Source: Oehlia diaphana
Lineage: Eukaryota > Glomeromycota > Glomeromycetes > Glomerales > Glomeraceae
Direction of reading: 5' to 3'
Length of the DNA stretch: 42,169 bases
Assembly (NCBI GenBank): GCA_003833135.1
Contig: QZLH01000861.1
Coordinates: forward strand, 5,339 to 47,507
Of this stretch, positions 21,100 to 37,713 are shown in pieces; within the stretch, counting starts at the first letter, position 1; every line of letters starts with the position of its first letter. Below the pieces are notes generated by a model. It had not been told where the DNA came from. It did not search any database and saw only the letters and a list, made by a program, of their open reading frames with translations. Both the position numbers and the translations under genes were made by a program.

Positions 21100-23545
21100 T
21101 CATTCAATATTCAATCCTACTCTATTGATATATTCAAGTGCATCAGGAATTCGCCTATTAAAACAAATAAAAATGCAAATAAAATTAAAATCCAAATTAA
21201 CAATCGCTTTTAAAGTTTTTAAAGTAAAAAAAAATTCTTACTTAAAGAAATGATCACTCCCAACTTTATTCGTTATTCCAGCGCGTATAAATAACTTCTT
21301 TTGATTTTCACGCAATTTTACAAAAAATACATTTACTCCACGTTGATGATATGCTACAATAATTTCCAAAAGAATTTGCACAGCACTAAATAATTATAAT
21401 TGAATGTGAAATTTTTTTATTATTAAGTTAACGTAAATTCGTAATAAAAAAACTATATTTATAAACTATATACATACCTAGCATCAATATCTTCCATTGT
21501 TTCTATATCAAATATTACATTCTCAATTGGAGACATCCGAGCTTCTTCAGAAGGATGAACACTCATATCACCGAATTCTTCCAGACGCCTTAACCGATCT
21601 TTAAGTTGACCAGTGTTGGCGAAGTACAAGGGTTCAGAAATTCTAACAACGAGCACTCCTTCAACATGTTCAGCTTGATCAGGAAAATCTTTTATAGGTT
21701 TGAAACGGTTTGTATCACCTATCCTACCCTTAAATTGCAAATACAATTGGTTTTTAATAAAAAGGTAAGTAAAAAGAAAGAAACTCATTATTTAACTATA
21801 AGCACTTACTAATAATGTAATACGCGGATAAGTGGAATGTTTAACCACAAGTATTAACGATAGGGCAACTGAAATTAATGTGCCATATTCAATAGAAATA
21901 AAAATAGTGGAGAAAAAGGTCAAAAAGAGTAAAGCAAAATCTTTCCATGCTTTAATCTTGTACATGAAATATAAATCATGTGGAAGTTCTTCCAACAGGG
22001 ATATAGCAGCAACTGTGACAATTGCTGCTAATACTGGTTTCGGCAGATAATAAAATGCACTAAGAAGGAAAAGTAAGCATAAAAGTACAAGTGTAGCATT
22101 AATGAGCCCTGCTAATTGAGTCTTGGCACCAGCTCTATCATTAATACCACTCCTCGCCATACCACCATAAGCAGCGAAGCATTGGAAAAAACTTCCAACT
22201 AAATTTGCTGTACCCAAGGCAACTAGCTCACGATTGGCACTAACAGCATAATTATGTTTTGTCGCATAAGTTTTTGTGACTACAATAGATTCTACAAAAC
22301 CGATAACAGATATCAAAGCAGCTGCTTCAAAACAATCCCTAAGATGAGAATGATTTACTGGAATAGGGATTTGGAAACTGGGGAATCCACCTCCTTTAAT
22401 TGATCCAAGAATATCGACGCCATCTTCATCCCAATTAAAAATATTACACAATATTGTAAATATAATAACACATATTAAAATTTCCGGTGCGAATTGCACT
22501 TGTGGCCATCGTTTGGACAATTTTTTTTTGATGAAGCCAGTTATTAAAAGAAAAGCAAGACTTGAGAATGAAACTATGGTAGTTAATATATGAGCATGAT
22601 CAAGATGTGTAATAATATAGAAGAAAGTTTCAACTGATGACGATGCGTGACCGATTCCATCCTTTGCAGCTGTCTCAGATAACTTGAACATAACCAAAAG
22701 TTGTTCGATCATAATTACAATTGCCACAGCAGAAATAAATCCACGCAAAAGAGCACGAGATAATACAGAATCCAAGAATCCTAATCGAACTATACCAAGA
22801 ATAAACGTCAAAATACCCACAAAAAATGTTATTAACCCTGCGATTAAAATAGCAGCTTCTGGGTCACCCTCTTTGTTCATATATCGTTGTTGTTGTACTA
22901 CAGAAGAACCTATAAGCATAGCCACAAGTGCTTCCGGTCCAATAACTAATTGTCTAGGTATATATAATTAAATCAGTTAGAATACAATAATGAGTAATTA
23001 ATTTCAAATAATAAAATAATTTACTTTGAAGTGCCAAGAAATGAATAAATGGCTCCAGGTATGACGATAGCATATAAACCATGAACAGGTGGAAGCTTTG
23101 CCAACACAGAATATGACAAAGCAGAGGGCAACAAAATGGCTGTTACAGTTAAACCGGCTAAAAAATCTTTAATGAATATTTGTATAGAATAAGTTGGTAA
23201 CCAACTGAAAACCGGAACATAATATCTAAGCCGAGTTTTGAAAGTTATCCATGAGTCACTATGTCTATTATTAGTTTGAGGAGCTAAATTTTAAGAATTG
23301 TGAGAAAGTGATTTACTTGCAGAACGAATAAGAAGAGCTATTTTATGTTGAACGTAATACCTGATCCATCGGGTGCTGTAAGTGGAGTTACTTCCGTAAG
23401 TAGTTCTTCGTCAGTATCGTATTGACTACCTTATAATTTTATTTGTAAAACAAATAATTTAGACTCTTTTCGTACTTAGTTAAGATAGAAGCGAAATCAT
23501 ACCAAACTCAGTAGGTGTCGACGATTCGCGCGGCGAATGCGACAT
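21100..23545 (-). CDS. SulP-family sulfate permease with STAS domain
   Basis: Seven minus-strand exons: 23545-23503, 23429-23361, 23283-23025, 22953-21810, 21728-21478, 21385-21242 and 21154-21100. They make 654 residues. SulP proteins import sulfate (or related anions) across the plasma membrane in symport with protons. After a polar N-terminus (~65 residues) the SulP signature appears: FLAGLTVTAILLPSALSYS, then AKLPPVHGLYAIV and the GTSKQLVIGPEALVA segment. About ten further hydrophobic helices fill the large exon 4, with RALLRGFISAVAIVIMIEQL and GGMARSGINDRAGAKTQLAG as conserved loops. The STAS domain occupies about 510-650, centred on NVIFDIETMEDIDASAVQIL. Vacuolar or molybdate transport cannot be excluded by sequence alone. 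Exon 4 alone carries most of the membrane domain. Confidence 0.92.
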
Positions 23546-24186
23546 TTTCTTTAAGAAATCCTTTGTTAATAGTAATCCAATAGAAACAAATGAAAGCTTA
23601 AATTTTTTTTTTTTTTTTTTTTTTAAGGGAAATTTCTTGGCAAATATTAAGATATCGAAAATATTGAAAATATCGTTGGCTGAAATTTTGTGTCGAATAA
23701 CATTTTTCAGCGGATAATTCTAGGCTCGCGTAACAAACAAATCAAAGGATTTTCAATATCAGATATGCCAACTTATGTATGAGAGTATGACTCAGCCTTT
23801 TTACTAATTAGGCTCAACTTTTTTAGCCTCAACTTTCTCACGGAGCCTGGATAACGAATTTATAGTAATTGTCCTACGGTAGTTAGTAAAATACATGTGA
23901 TGATTAGATTAAACATCTTTGATCTTTTAAGATTTTTTAGCGATGTTTTTTAAAGACACGAAATAAAGCGCGAAATTAAGTATTAATATAAATTTATTTG
24001 ACTTATTTTAGTTAACAATTGTGCGGGCTCGTAAAATTTTATTACGATACACTCATAAGCATTTACATATAGAAAATTATGAAGGAAAATATAACGATAT
24101 CCAACTTTCCCACCCAATTACATTAAAAGAAATAAAAAACCAATTTATATAAAATGTTCCTCCATTAAAAGAAAAAAAAAAAAAAA
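23546..24186. other. Intergenic, permease promoter and H3 3' flank
   Basis: Contains a T homopolymer of about 26 bases (about 23599-23624) just upstream of the permease ATG, and a GCGCGAAA E2F-like octamer near 23967. No coding frame was recognised. The last 60 bases before 24187 contain an A/T-rich tract that would be the H3 transcript end. Confidence 0.6.
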
Positions 24187-25897
<1,711 letters not shown>

Positions 25898-26192
25898 CCG
25901 TTTCAACCTATTCAACCCTACCGGAAACAAGAAACTTTATTATTGCAAGCCTCATTATTTCATAATCGTAAAAAAATATTTTTTTTTTCTTCTATAATGC
26001 TGGACTTTGATGTTATATTTTATTAATAAAATGATGGATCAACTATTATAATAATTACTCAATAAAATCTAATTATATTTTAATCTTGGCAATGATTTTC
26101 TGATTATCTGTTATATGTAAATTATAAAATCAAAACTTTTTATTTTCATCATTTTCATCTTTTAATATACAAAATATAAAAAATATAAAAAT
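25898..26192. other. Intergenic, H4 3' flank and GMF promoter
   Basis: AT-rich; an AATAAAA-type polyadenylation-like signal lies near 26026. No gene seen. Confidence 0.55.
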
Positions 26193-27267
26193 ATGGTACT
26201 TAAGTTAGCATACACTTTAAATCGTTTACAAGAGAACTTGAAATCTGAACTTAAATACTAACATCATCTGTCTTGTTGCGAAAAACCATTAGACTTCAAC
26301 TTGTGAGGTAGATCCTCAAGTATTAGAAAAACTTCGTAAATTCAGATTTTCGAAAAGTTCGAAAGGAAGTGCCGCATTTGTTTGTAAGTTTTCAAATTAG
26401 TACAATAACAAAAAAGCTATTATATAGTTTAAACCGAGCTTCAGGGTAACATGAAAGATGTATAGAAATGTTCGTGAAAAGCGAAATTTATATAGAAAAC
26501 TATTCATTTAAATTATTGCGTTCAATTCAATAAAGTGAAAATCGACAGGGAAAAATTACTGGTCATGGAGGATGAACAATATGATAATATATCATTAGAA
26601 GAACTTATTGAAGGTAATTATTAAGAATGCATTCTTTGTTTCATTAAAACTTTTTTTAATCTTGTGTATTCAAAAACACGTAAGAGTTACCCGAAAATTC
26701 TCCGCGGTATATCGTATTAAGTTATGAAGTAAGAATAATAGGGTTTCATTAAAAAAAAAAATGAATTTGATTTTATTTAACTTTGTAATATAACTCTTTG
26801 AATTAGTTATTACACGATGACGGACGCAAATCATACCCTTTAATTTTGATTTATTATTCACCAGTTACTACAAATCCTGAGACGAATATGCTGGTAAATC
26901 ATCTCAATTCATCTTTGAAATCTCCTTTGGCGTTAATAATTGTTTTTTTTTTTATTTATTTATACAAGTATGCAAGCGCGAAAACTTATTTTCAACAAAA
27001 AGCAGATTTAAATAAGGTATAGTAAACTTTTTCCTATACCCATTTAATGAACCTAATAATAGGGGAAGTTGATATCCCAACTTCATAAAAAAATATTTAT
27101 AAATATTGCTTTTTATTAGGTATTTGATATTCGAGATACTGAAACACTAACGGATGAATGGTTAAAAGTGAGTTTAATTTATTAAAATTATTTTAAACCA
27201 ATTTACATCTATACACGTTAACATTTTTTTTTTTAATTTAAATCAATAGTCAAAATTGCTTCCTTAA
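26193..27267 (+). CDS. Glia maturation factor (GMF/Aim7), Arp2/3 debranching ADF-H protein
   Basis: Eight exons: 26193-26195 (ATG only), 26293-26383, 26536-26613, 26685-26728, 26807-26893, 26969-27016, 27120-27167 and 27250-27267. They join in frame to 138 residues, the normal GMF length. GMF has an ADF-homology fold, binds the Arp2/3 complex, removes actin branches and blocks new ones at cortical actin patches. Diagnostic segments are CEVDPQVLEKLRKFRFSK at the N-terminus, SLEELIEELPENSPRYIVLS, the HDDGRKSYPL turn, NPETNMLYASAK and the C-terminal VFDIRDTETLTDEWLKSKL. No exon is long enough to stand out alone, so the gene is easily missed. The ATG-only first exon is the least certain part; an intron right after the start codon is also known in cofilin-family genes. 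Confidence 0.87.
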
Positions 27268-27941
27268 AATATTTTTTAAAATTATTCTATATAATAAAAA
27301 GATTTGAAAATATGAGATTATTTGTAATACAAAATGGCAAAGCCACATTATTACATTATTTATATTAATTATTAATTAATTAATTCAATTCGACATTTTT
27401 GGTATCAAATCATTTTAGTAAACCTGAAATTTTTTTTTGTTACGCATCTATGATGTCATAAAAATTTTTTCCACACATCCTATAACAGTACATCAAATAT
27501 AAAATATAAAGAAATTTATTTCTTTTCTGTACAAAATTACAATATGTAAAAAACAAAATGGTAATAAATAAAACATATACGTTTATATTAAAACTGTTAA
27601 TATTAACTAAATTGAACTAATGTTTAAAAACCCCAATCACTTTTGATTACGTATTGTTCTTTGTTCTCTTTTTTTGATTGAAAAATAAATCTTCTTCCCC
27701 AATATAATTTTTCTTTGAATCCCTCTGTTCACCTTACAATACGATCATTCTCAAATTAAATATCATCATATTAACCCAAGAATTATTAATTCCTAACATA
27801 TCAATGTTCTTTTTTTATCACAAACTTTCAGAAAATCTTAGGATTCATTGATGAGTGCGACAATCATCCTAAATTATTTGTTTTTTTAAGGGGGAAAAAA
27901 AACGGATTAATTAATTTTTTTGCTCATAATAAGTCCTATTT
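27268..27941. other. Intergenic between convergent GMF and cornichon genes
   Basis: AT-rich 3' flanks; no open frame, RNA or clear repeat. Confidence 0.6.
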
Positions 27942-28699
27942 TCACGCTTGTACATACCTGTACAGATAATAAAAGAAACTAATAAGATAAAATCCAAGTT
28001 TAGCAAAACATTCTTTTTTATGTTGTCCTAAAGTTCTAAAAATTTCCGTAGCATCATACATATGTTTATTACTTGTTACTCTAAAATAAAATTTTTCAAT
28101 TAAAAAGATAATCATTAGAATGATAAATGTATATATAATAATTAAAGATAAAAAAATTTATATTTTACTTGTTAACATTATAAGCAACTAATGGCGCATT
28201 AATGATTAATGCGATCCAACTTCCATTAATTAAAAATATAAAAGCAAGGAAAGCATGGGCCATCATTTCTGGAAGTACAAACTATAAATATATATGATTA
28301 AATGTAATATATTAAAACATAATCATGTATTAATATTTGTAACTTTTAAGGGATTTCAAATTAATTTAATCATATTGTAACTTACCTGATTCAATTTATT
28401 ACAAAGATCAATAGGATTAATATAATCACATTCAAGATCCGAAAACATAATTGTCTAATAAGATTAAATGATAATAATGATAATATTATGTTATGGATAA
28501 AAACTAACTTTAATACGTTGTTCTTTGATAAGCATTTAATCGAAAAAAACCCATTTCATTTTATTCATAAATCTTATAAATAATATTCACGAAATAATTA
28601 AATTTTGATATAAAAAAAGGATACAAAGAAAACCATCGTAAATAGTAGAACTGCGGCCATAATGACAGCAAAAAGGAAAAGTAACGCTTCGCTCGGCAT
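27942..28699 (-). CDS. Cornichon/Erv14 COPII cargo receptor
   Basis: Four minus-strand exons (28699-28625, 28454-28386, 28281-28169, 28080-27942) give 131 residues. Erv14/cornichon proteins are ER cargo receptors that load membrane proteins, often with long plasma-membrane helices, into COPII vesicles. The order is complete: helix 1 (LLFLFAVIMAAVLLFTM), then the invariant SDLECDYINPIDLCNKLNQFVLPE loop in two parts, helix 2 with HAFLAFIFLINGSWIALI, the NAPLVAYNVNK segment, IFRTLGQHKKECFAKL and the final helix FYLISFFYYLYRYVQA. Introns are GT-AG and phases agree. It is divergent from MOCS2B across 374 bp of homopolymer-rich DNA. Confidence 0.96.
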
Positions 28700-29073
28700 G
28701 TTGAATATCGTTGATTTTTTTCTTTTTTTTTTTTTATTAATTTTGTTTTTTTAAAAAAAAGGGCAAGTTTTATTCCCTTTCAATTTTTAAACAAATTTCA
28801 ATAATATTCAAAAAAAAAAAAAATCGGTTTTTTGAAATCTGAGAATAAAAAGAAAAAAAAAAAAACCTTTCAACTTTAAATTTTTTCAAAAAGGAAAATT
28901 GTATTATTTATTAGATTGTGAAACTTTGCAGATTGTGAAACTTTACATAATGCAATTTCGATGATTTTTCTTATTTAGGAATCGAGCATCTAGCCCAATA
29001 AAATTTTTTTTTTTTTTTTTTTTCTGGATTAGATAGATAATCCTATCTTTTCTACCTAATAATTACTTTTTTT
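28700..29073. promoter_or_regulatory. Divergent cornichon/MOCS2B promoter region
   Basis: Dominated by poly(A) and poly(T) runs (about 28720-28740, 28809-28823, 28853-28866 and 29005-29023). A 15-bp block GATTGTGAAACTTTG/A is tandemly doubled at 28914-28945. No specific factor site was recognised. Confidence 0.5.
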
Positions 29074-29596
29074 ATGAAAATGTCAAACCTTGATAAAGAT
29101 TTTGTAAAATTGACTTCAGAAAATCTCATACTTCAAGATATTATAAATTTAGTAAAGGATGACGGAGCTGGAGCAATTACAACATTCAATGGCACGACCC
29201 GTAACACTTTCAAAGGTGTGTCTACTGGTTTTCATATTTTGATAATCTAATTCTTATTTATTTATTTATTTATTCGTTGATACAGGTAAAACTGTTATTC
29301 AATTGGAATATGAATCTTATACTCCTATGGCAGAAAAAGTTTTATCTGACCTAATTCATGAAGCAAGAACAAAATGGGAACTTACAAAAACTGCGATATA
29401 TCATCGTACAGGAATTGTACCTGTTGGAGAAACTAGTGTAATAATAGCAGTATCAAGTGTTCATCGTCAAGAATCACTTCATGCTGTAGAATGGCTAATT
29501 GATCAATTAAAAGAAAAAGCTCCAATATGGAAAAAAGAAATCTATAGTGATGGAAGCGTTTGGAAAGAAAATGCTGAAAGCAGACAAAAAGTTTAA
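29074..29596 (+). CDS. MOCS2B: Molybdopterin synthase catalytic (large) subunit
   Basis: Two exons (29074-29215, 29286-29596) give 150 residues, or 148 if the second ATG at 29080 is used. MoaE/MOCS2B makes molybdopterin from precursor Z using sulfur carried on the C-terminal Gly-Gly of MoaD/MOCS2A; in fungi the cofactor serves nitrate reductase and a few other enzymes. Family marks are GAITTFNGTTRNTFKGKTV near the N-terminus, LEYESYTPMA, HRTGIVPVGETSVIIAVSS, and the lysine-rich active-site segment LKEKAPIWKKEIYSDGSVWKEN. Length is typical. The small-subunit gene is not in the window. It is convergent with the kinase gene. Confidence 0.95.
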
Positions 29597-29927
29597 TTAA
29601 TTCAACGATTATATATCTCATATTTATTTCAACTAAGAAAGAAAATATCAAATAATAATAAGAGAAGTTTTACATAAAATAATAAATAATAATCAATTCA
29701 TTGTATAATATTTAATATTTGAAAATGTGAAAATGTAAAACAAAATAAATTCCCTAAACCCTAGTATAACGCCAAAAAAGAAATTGCTAATATATATATA
29801 CACATTGCATATGATCTTTCCTTTGAAAGAAAAAAATGTACTGTATTCACCAGGAATTGTACATCACTTTAATAAAAAGAAATAATATCTATATTTATCT
29901 ATGTTCTGACTGACAAAGTTATTAACT
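29597..29927. other. Intergenic between MOCS2B and the kinase gene
   Basis: Convergent 3' flanks, AT-rich, with no gene. Confidence 0.6.
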
Positions 29928-31892
29928 TTATCTTATTGTATTAAGATTAGGTCCGTCCATAGACCAAAATGAAGTAAGAGTTGCGATATCATCATCTGGT
30001 ATAATAACGCTAAGTGGATTTTCCAAAGCTTTCGAATTTACCGATACATTATCATCAGATTTAACTGAACGAGCTGATTCATAAAATTGTGATGGGCTCA
30101 TAGGACTACGTTGTGGTGGTTTTACAGTAGATTGAGAGTTGCTGTATGATGAATTTTGAGATGGTCTCGAATAATTAGATGGTTTAGGAGAATTACTGTT
30201 ATATTTTCTTTGTGAAACTTTTCCACTTGTACGTTGAGAAGATTTAGATGTAACAGGCCTTGAATTTGATGTATCTTGAGGTTTATTATTATAAGTAGCA
30301 CGTGATTGTTTTGAAGTATATGTACTTTGAGAAATTTTAGACTCGAGTGTTTCTCGAGATGATCTTAATTTTAATTTTGAGCTATTTAATGTTCCCCGAG
30401 GAGATTGTGTAGAAATTTCTTGAGTTAAGGGAGGTCGTAGATAATTATTATTATTTTCTTCAACTGAAGAATTTTGTATAGGCTTGCGTAATTCAGGAAA
30501 ATCCAATAAACGACTGTAATAAACTGCTTCAGGATGTGTAAGATTACTTGAAGAACCATTGAACAATATTGTTGAACCGCCTTTCCGTAAATATTCATCT
30601 AGTGAATCATTCACCAACCAGTGGTAAACAGTTTTTAATACTTCAGGTGCATTGGGACGATTATTTGGATTAGCATCCCAACAACTTTTCATAAGTTCAG
30701 AATAAAAAGAAGGTGTTCCAGGTGGAACAGGTGGTCTTTTCCCCTCACATATATCTTTTGCCATATTAACATCATGAGCTGTACCAGCGTATGGTCTAAT
30801 ACCAGAACATATTTCCCACATTATAATAGCAAAACTATAAATGTCTACTTTCTTTGAATATTCTGCTCCTCTAAGAAGTTCTGGAGCAACGTAAGGAAGT
30901 ACTCCATATAATCCCCCTTTCTTACGTGTCATTCGATTAGCTGGTCCACAAAGTCCAGCGTCCCCAATAACGAAATGTGATTGATCAATATTCATTACAT
31001 TACCACTATGTAAATCTCCATGAATAAGATCTCTCTTATGCATTTCAGCAAGACCACGAGCTATTTGTTTAAGAATTCGAATTTTATCTTTCCAACTTGA
31101 TATACTATTGCGTTGAAGATGCATCCTTAAATCTCCAAATGATGCATATTGAATTACCATCATAAATTCTCCATTTTGTAATTGTGTAATACCATAACAA
31201 CGTAAAAATTGTGGTTGAGAAAATAGACACCAATGCAATTTGATCTTTTTTTTTTTAAAAAAAAAACAACCAAATAAAAATAAAAAAAAAATTTTAATTA
31301 AATTTTTAGTTATTAAAAATAATATAAAATAAATTAAAAAAATTACCTCATTTAAAAAATCGTTACTAAAATCTTGTGAGCCATCCAAACATTTCAATGC
31401 AACAGTCTGACCGGATTTACTCCACATAGCTTCATAAATTGCAGAATACCCACCACGAGCAATAGGTTTACAATTTACAAATTCATCAAATGGAATCCAA
31501 ACTAAATTATGAGCTGGATATGGAAATTCCAACCGAATTTCTTGAATAAGATCATCTATTGGTTTATGTCCACTACGCCAATCTCTACGTTGTCCTGAAC
31601 TTGAACGATTTGCGGTTGACGGTATAAGTGGTGGAACGAGTTTATTTGCATCAATGTTATTATCATTAACATTGTTATTTACGTTGTTATTATAGTTATT
31701 ATTAACATTGTTATTATTAAATGCATTATTAATATTATAATAGTTCGTTATATCTATTGTACTGTTATCAGACGCCGTAACACTTGGAATAGCCTTGTCA
31801 CTCTGTCGTTTTAAAGATCTTGTTCTACGTCTAGTTTTTTTACGTTTTTTAAGGAAGACTCTAAGAAATATTCTCCTTAAACGAATAAACAT
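29928..31892 (-). CDS. TKL-like protein kinase with atypical catalytic loop
   Basis: Two exons (31892-31347, 31244-29928) give 620 residues; reading through the 102-bp intron would insert a Phe/Lys-rich stretch into the kinase fold. The N-terminus is very basic (KKRKKTRRRTRSLKR), followed by an Asn-rich stretch. The kinase domain covers about 138-405: Gly loop IARGGYSAIYEA (144-155), VALK Lys167, catalytic loop HGDLHSGN (257-264), DAG at 277-279 and the APELLRG segment. The HRD Arg is Gly and DFG is DAG, but the catalytic Asp residues remain. The last ~180 residues are Ser/Pro/Asn-rich and probably disordered. An alternative first exon, 32137-32112 (MTPSNSIIR, strong GTAAGT donor), can splice in frame to 31875 and may be the true start. 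Confidence 0.88.
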   Translation of the reverse strand: MFIRLRRIFLRVFLKKRKKTRRRTRSLKRQSDKAIPSVTASDNSTIDITNYYNINNAFNNNNVNNNYNNNVNNNVNDNNIDANKLVPPLIPSTANRSSSGQRRDWRSGHKPIDDLIQEIRLEFPYPAHNLVWIPFDEFVNCKPIARGGYSAIYEAMWSKSGQTVALKCLDGSQDFSNDFLNEVIFLIYFILFLITKNLIKIFFLFLFGCFFFKKKKIKLHWCLFSQPQFLRCYGITQLQNGEFMMVIQYASFGDLRMHLQRNSISSWKDKIRILKQIARGLAEMHKRDLIHGDLHSGNVMNIDQSHFVIGDAGLCGPANRMTRKKGGLYGVLPYVAPELLRGAEYSKKVDIYSFAIIMWEICSGIRPYAGTAHDVNMAKDICEGKRPPVPPGTPSFYSELMKSCWDANPNNRPNAPEVLKTVYHWLVNDSLDEYLRKGGSTILFNGSSSNLTHPEAVYYSRLLDFPELRKPIQNSSVEENNNNYLRPPLTQEISTQSPRGTLNSSKLKLRSSRETLESKISQSTYTSKQSRATYNNKPQDTSNSRPVTSKSSQRTSGKVSQRKYNSNSPKPSNYSRPSQNSSYSNSQSTVKPPQRSPMSPSQFYESARSVKSDDNVSVNSKALENPLSVIIPDDDIATLTSFWSMDGPNLNTIR

Positions 31893-33068
31893 AATTTTTA
31901 TTTAAAAAAAAAAGGACGAAAAAACCATTTGATAAAGTTAACATTTTAAATAATTAATATAGTAATACAAAAAAAAATTTTTAAAAAACCGGATTTTAAC
32001 GGAAGAAACCCCCCAAAATTTTTTTATGGTTAGTTATTCATTTATAAAATAATGGTGGGATTTATGCAATCAAATTACGTAATAATATAACCAAAATTTT
32101 TTTTTACTTACCGAATAATCGAGTTAGATGGAGTCATTGAAAAATTATAATCACTCAAGAAATTGGAATTGGAATATGAGAATAAGATTTTTTTTTTAAA
32201 AAAAAAGAAAAAAAAAAAAGAAAAAAGAAAGAAAAAAACTAAAAAAATTAAAAATAAATTAAATAATTAAATAAATAACCATCTCACAACATGAAACTGA
32301 AAGGGTTAATAGAAACAAACTTTGCATAATGCATTGTATCGGATTCTCCGTTTTTTCACTGGTTCTTTTAAATGGTTGGTGAACATTTTCATCAGCCAAG
32401 ATAAAGTTTAGCCTTTTTAACAACATGCCGTCATCTTCCATTTTTTTTACAATGAACTTAAACCCAATTTGTTATATAAAAAAATATTTAATTAACGCTT
32501 ATCATGCACATTATTCGCATGTGTACAAAACACTGTATTCTCGTAAAATCGAGTGCATATAACAAGTAATCTGTAATTTTGTATAAACAATGTTCTATTA
32601 TGAAAACTATAAGTCCAAAAAGGAAAAGCCACATATAATTATTTCTCAATCTCACCGCTAATTTGGATATGCACATTATTTGTTTACTATTTATTTACTC
32701 AAAAGGATCTTGAAGAAAAAATAATTGAACTATTTTAAACTTATTAACCTGTATTAGATTTTCTTAATTGTAGCTATAAATAGTTACAAAAATATTTATG
32801 GATTGAAAATCAATTGCCATATCTAGTCATCAATTTTAATTACTTTCATTACAAACAAACACAGAGTTAGAATAATGTATTACATAATGGTTTGATCTAA
32901 CCTAACCCTATAGATAATCTTATAAAAAGTAATATTGTTTTCTTATACTTTTTTGCCGTATTAAGAAATTAAAGGATTATGATACAAGGGGCATCTTAAA
33001 TTACTCAATTAGTTAGTATCTTTAAAGTTTTCATTTAGATGACCCAAATTAGAGGGTAGACGGATTAA
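31893..33068. other. Intergenic, kinase 5' region and DDX41 3' flank
   Basis: AT-rich with several A runs. It includes the possible kinase first exon at 32112-32137 (minus) and an unassigned 60-codon minus-strand frame at 32259-32441 that has an ATG and fairly coding-like composition but no recognisable family. The second minus frame at 32488-32676 looks like noise. Confidence 0.5.
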
Positions 33069-35704
<2,636 letters not shown>

Positions 35705-35769
35705 TGAATTTTTGTGAAATAAGATTGATCTACTGTATATGGAGTATATGGAGTAAATAATATTAACAA

Positions 35770-35777
35770 TCACGTGA
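35770..35777. promoter_or_regulatory. TCACGTGA palindrome upstream of DDX41
   Basis: Located 66 bp before the DDX41 ATG; same 8-mer as near SDE2/SWP1 and RAD54. Confidence 0.45.
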
Positions 35778-37713
35778 TATATAGAAGATCACGATGTACG
35801 ACAAACCTTTAAATTTATGATCTAACCTTTTGAAAGTTACTAAGGATTAACGGAGTATATCTGGATCGATTAAAATACACTAACTGCTAACGTAAAATAA
35901 GCTATCATGAAACTAAAATTTATTTGATAATATGTTATCACCGTTCTGGCTTGAGTGATAACTAACGTTAAAAAATGTCAAATTAAACAGTTGTAACATA
36001 AGGTCAAGTATTATGATTATAAAGTGTTTTGATAAGTTTATAACAAAATATAAAGGTATTATTAATAATTTTCAATAGAAAATTATAGGAGTCTCTTAAG
36101 AATGAAAATCTACTAAACAAATAGTAACAAAATACGAAAATAAAACAAGTAAAACACAGAAAAGTTTACAAAGAAAACTAACAATCAATAAAACTTCGGA
36201 TAACACAATCTAAACTCACTGTTAGATCTATTCAGGTGTTAACAACTTTTATTCAAAAGAAAATATTGCCCTATATATGTTTGCATTTCACACATGACAG
36301 TTTGAACTTAATAATATTATTCCATTATACTAATATGATTGATCCATCGATTGTTTGCAAAAAACCTTTCTATTACCATTTTGTATAAGTTCTATATGTC
36401 TATATGATTCATCTACTATATAAATCTTGAACGACTTCTCTAGCTAACTAATAAAGCAATTTTATGAGTCAAAAGCAATAATAATACTAAAAGTAGTTAA
36501 TTAATGTAAGTAACTAGTAAAACTAAATATATTATAAGAAAATGTTTCATATTGTAATAAACTCAGCCATAATTATAATTTCTGTGCACTATATCAGGTG
36601 ACTTGTTCGATCTTCAACTATTTCCATGGGTAACCCTAGCAATAATTTTAAATAATTCTATCTTAAGCAAAAATTTTGGTAACAATAATATAAAGAGATC
36701 TACTTGTCGCGTATATGGGCAATGAATGGATCATCAATTATAAGTTTATAACAAGCAGAGATTAAAGAAATTGAACCTCTCATCTTGTAGAATAACTTGT
36801 TTCTTCATTAAACTAATTATATAATGTCCATTAAAAATAAAGTACATCATTTTTTGCAGTTAATTCAAATCACGAAATTTAGTACCTTTTGGGAATGTTT
36901 TCATAATCTAGCAAGCATGCATTATGGTTTCATATAAATAATTGTAAATTACCTAAGAATAATATTAAATAAATATCCCGAAACATTCGGTTTTCTTAAA
37001 ATAAATTTTCCATCTTTCCTCTCTGCCCATTCATTAGAAACGGATATACAGTACATGGCAATATCGATTACCATTTTTATCACAAACGATACAAATGAAT
37101 CCCTTTGAAAAATTTTTTCATAAATAACAGATTCTCATTTTATGAAAGAATCTGTTCCCGTTTCTCTTATCTCTAGTAAAATTTAAAATTAGAAAATGTA
37201 TTAAATTTACATACTTTTAACCAGTAATTAAACAATTAATAAATTATATTTATTACCTTTTTCCTTCTTCTGCAAGAGGACTTTGTTTAATATTCTAAAT
37301 TCTAATTAGACTCGTCTTCCATTATTGATATATTATGTATTATAAATGTCAGAGGAAAATCTATAAATTTGGGATAACGAATTAATATTCGTGAAAATTG
37401 ATTAAAAGGGTCCAGATTAGGAATAGTTGATTCAATCAAATTGCAAATTTTGTTGTGAAAATAACTTTGTATCTCAGATTAGTCAGATATCAAGATATCA
37501 AAGATATTAAACATATCATTCCGATAACTCCGATACATATGTTTAACTCATTTTAAATGAAGAGCATCCAAACCAAAGCTTTGACGTTAAGAACAATTCC
37601 GATGATCTCAGTATAAAGTATTAAAGTATTATTCTCCAGTGTAATAAGACATTTTTTTTAATAAGACATATTCTTAATTAAAAAGAATTTTTTTTTCTCC
37701 TAATCGGTATTAT

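Noticed and set aside
21606..22971. Plus-strand frames at 21606, 21832 and 22684
   Set aside because: All antisense to the sulfate permease, which has full family signatures on the minus strand.
31245..31346. Reading the kinase as one uninterrupted frame
   Set aside because: The in-frame segment is Phe/Lys-rich, has GT...AG ends and would break the fold between helix C and the next strand; it is an intron.
36700..36783. Minus-strand 27-codon frame (MRGSISLISACYK)
   Set aside because: Somewhat coding-like, but too short and without neighbours or splice sites that extend it.
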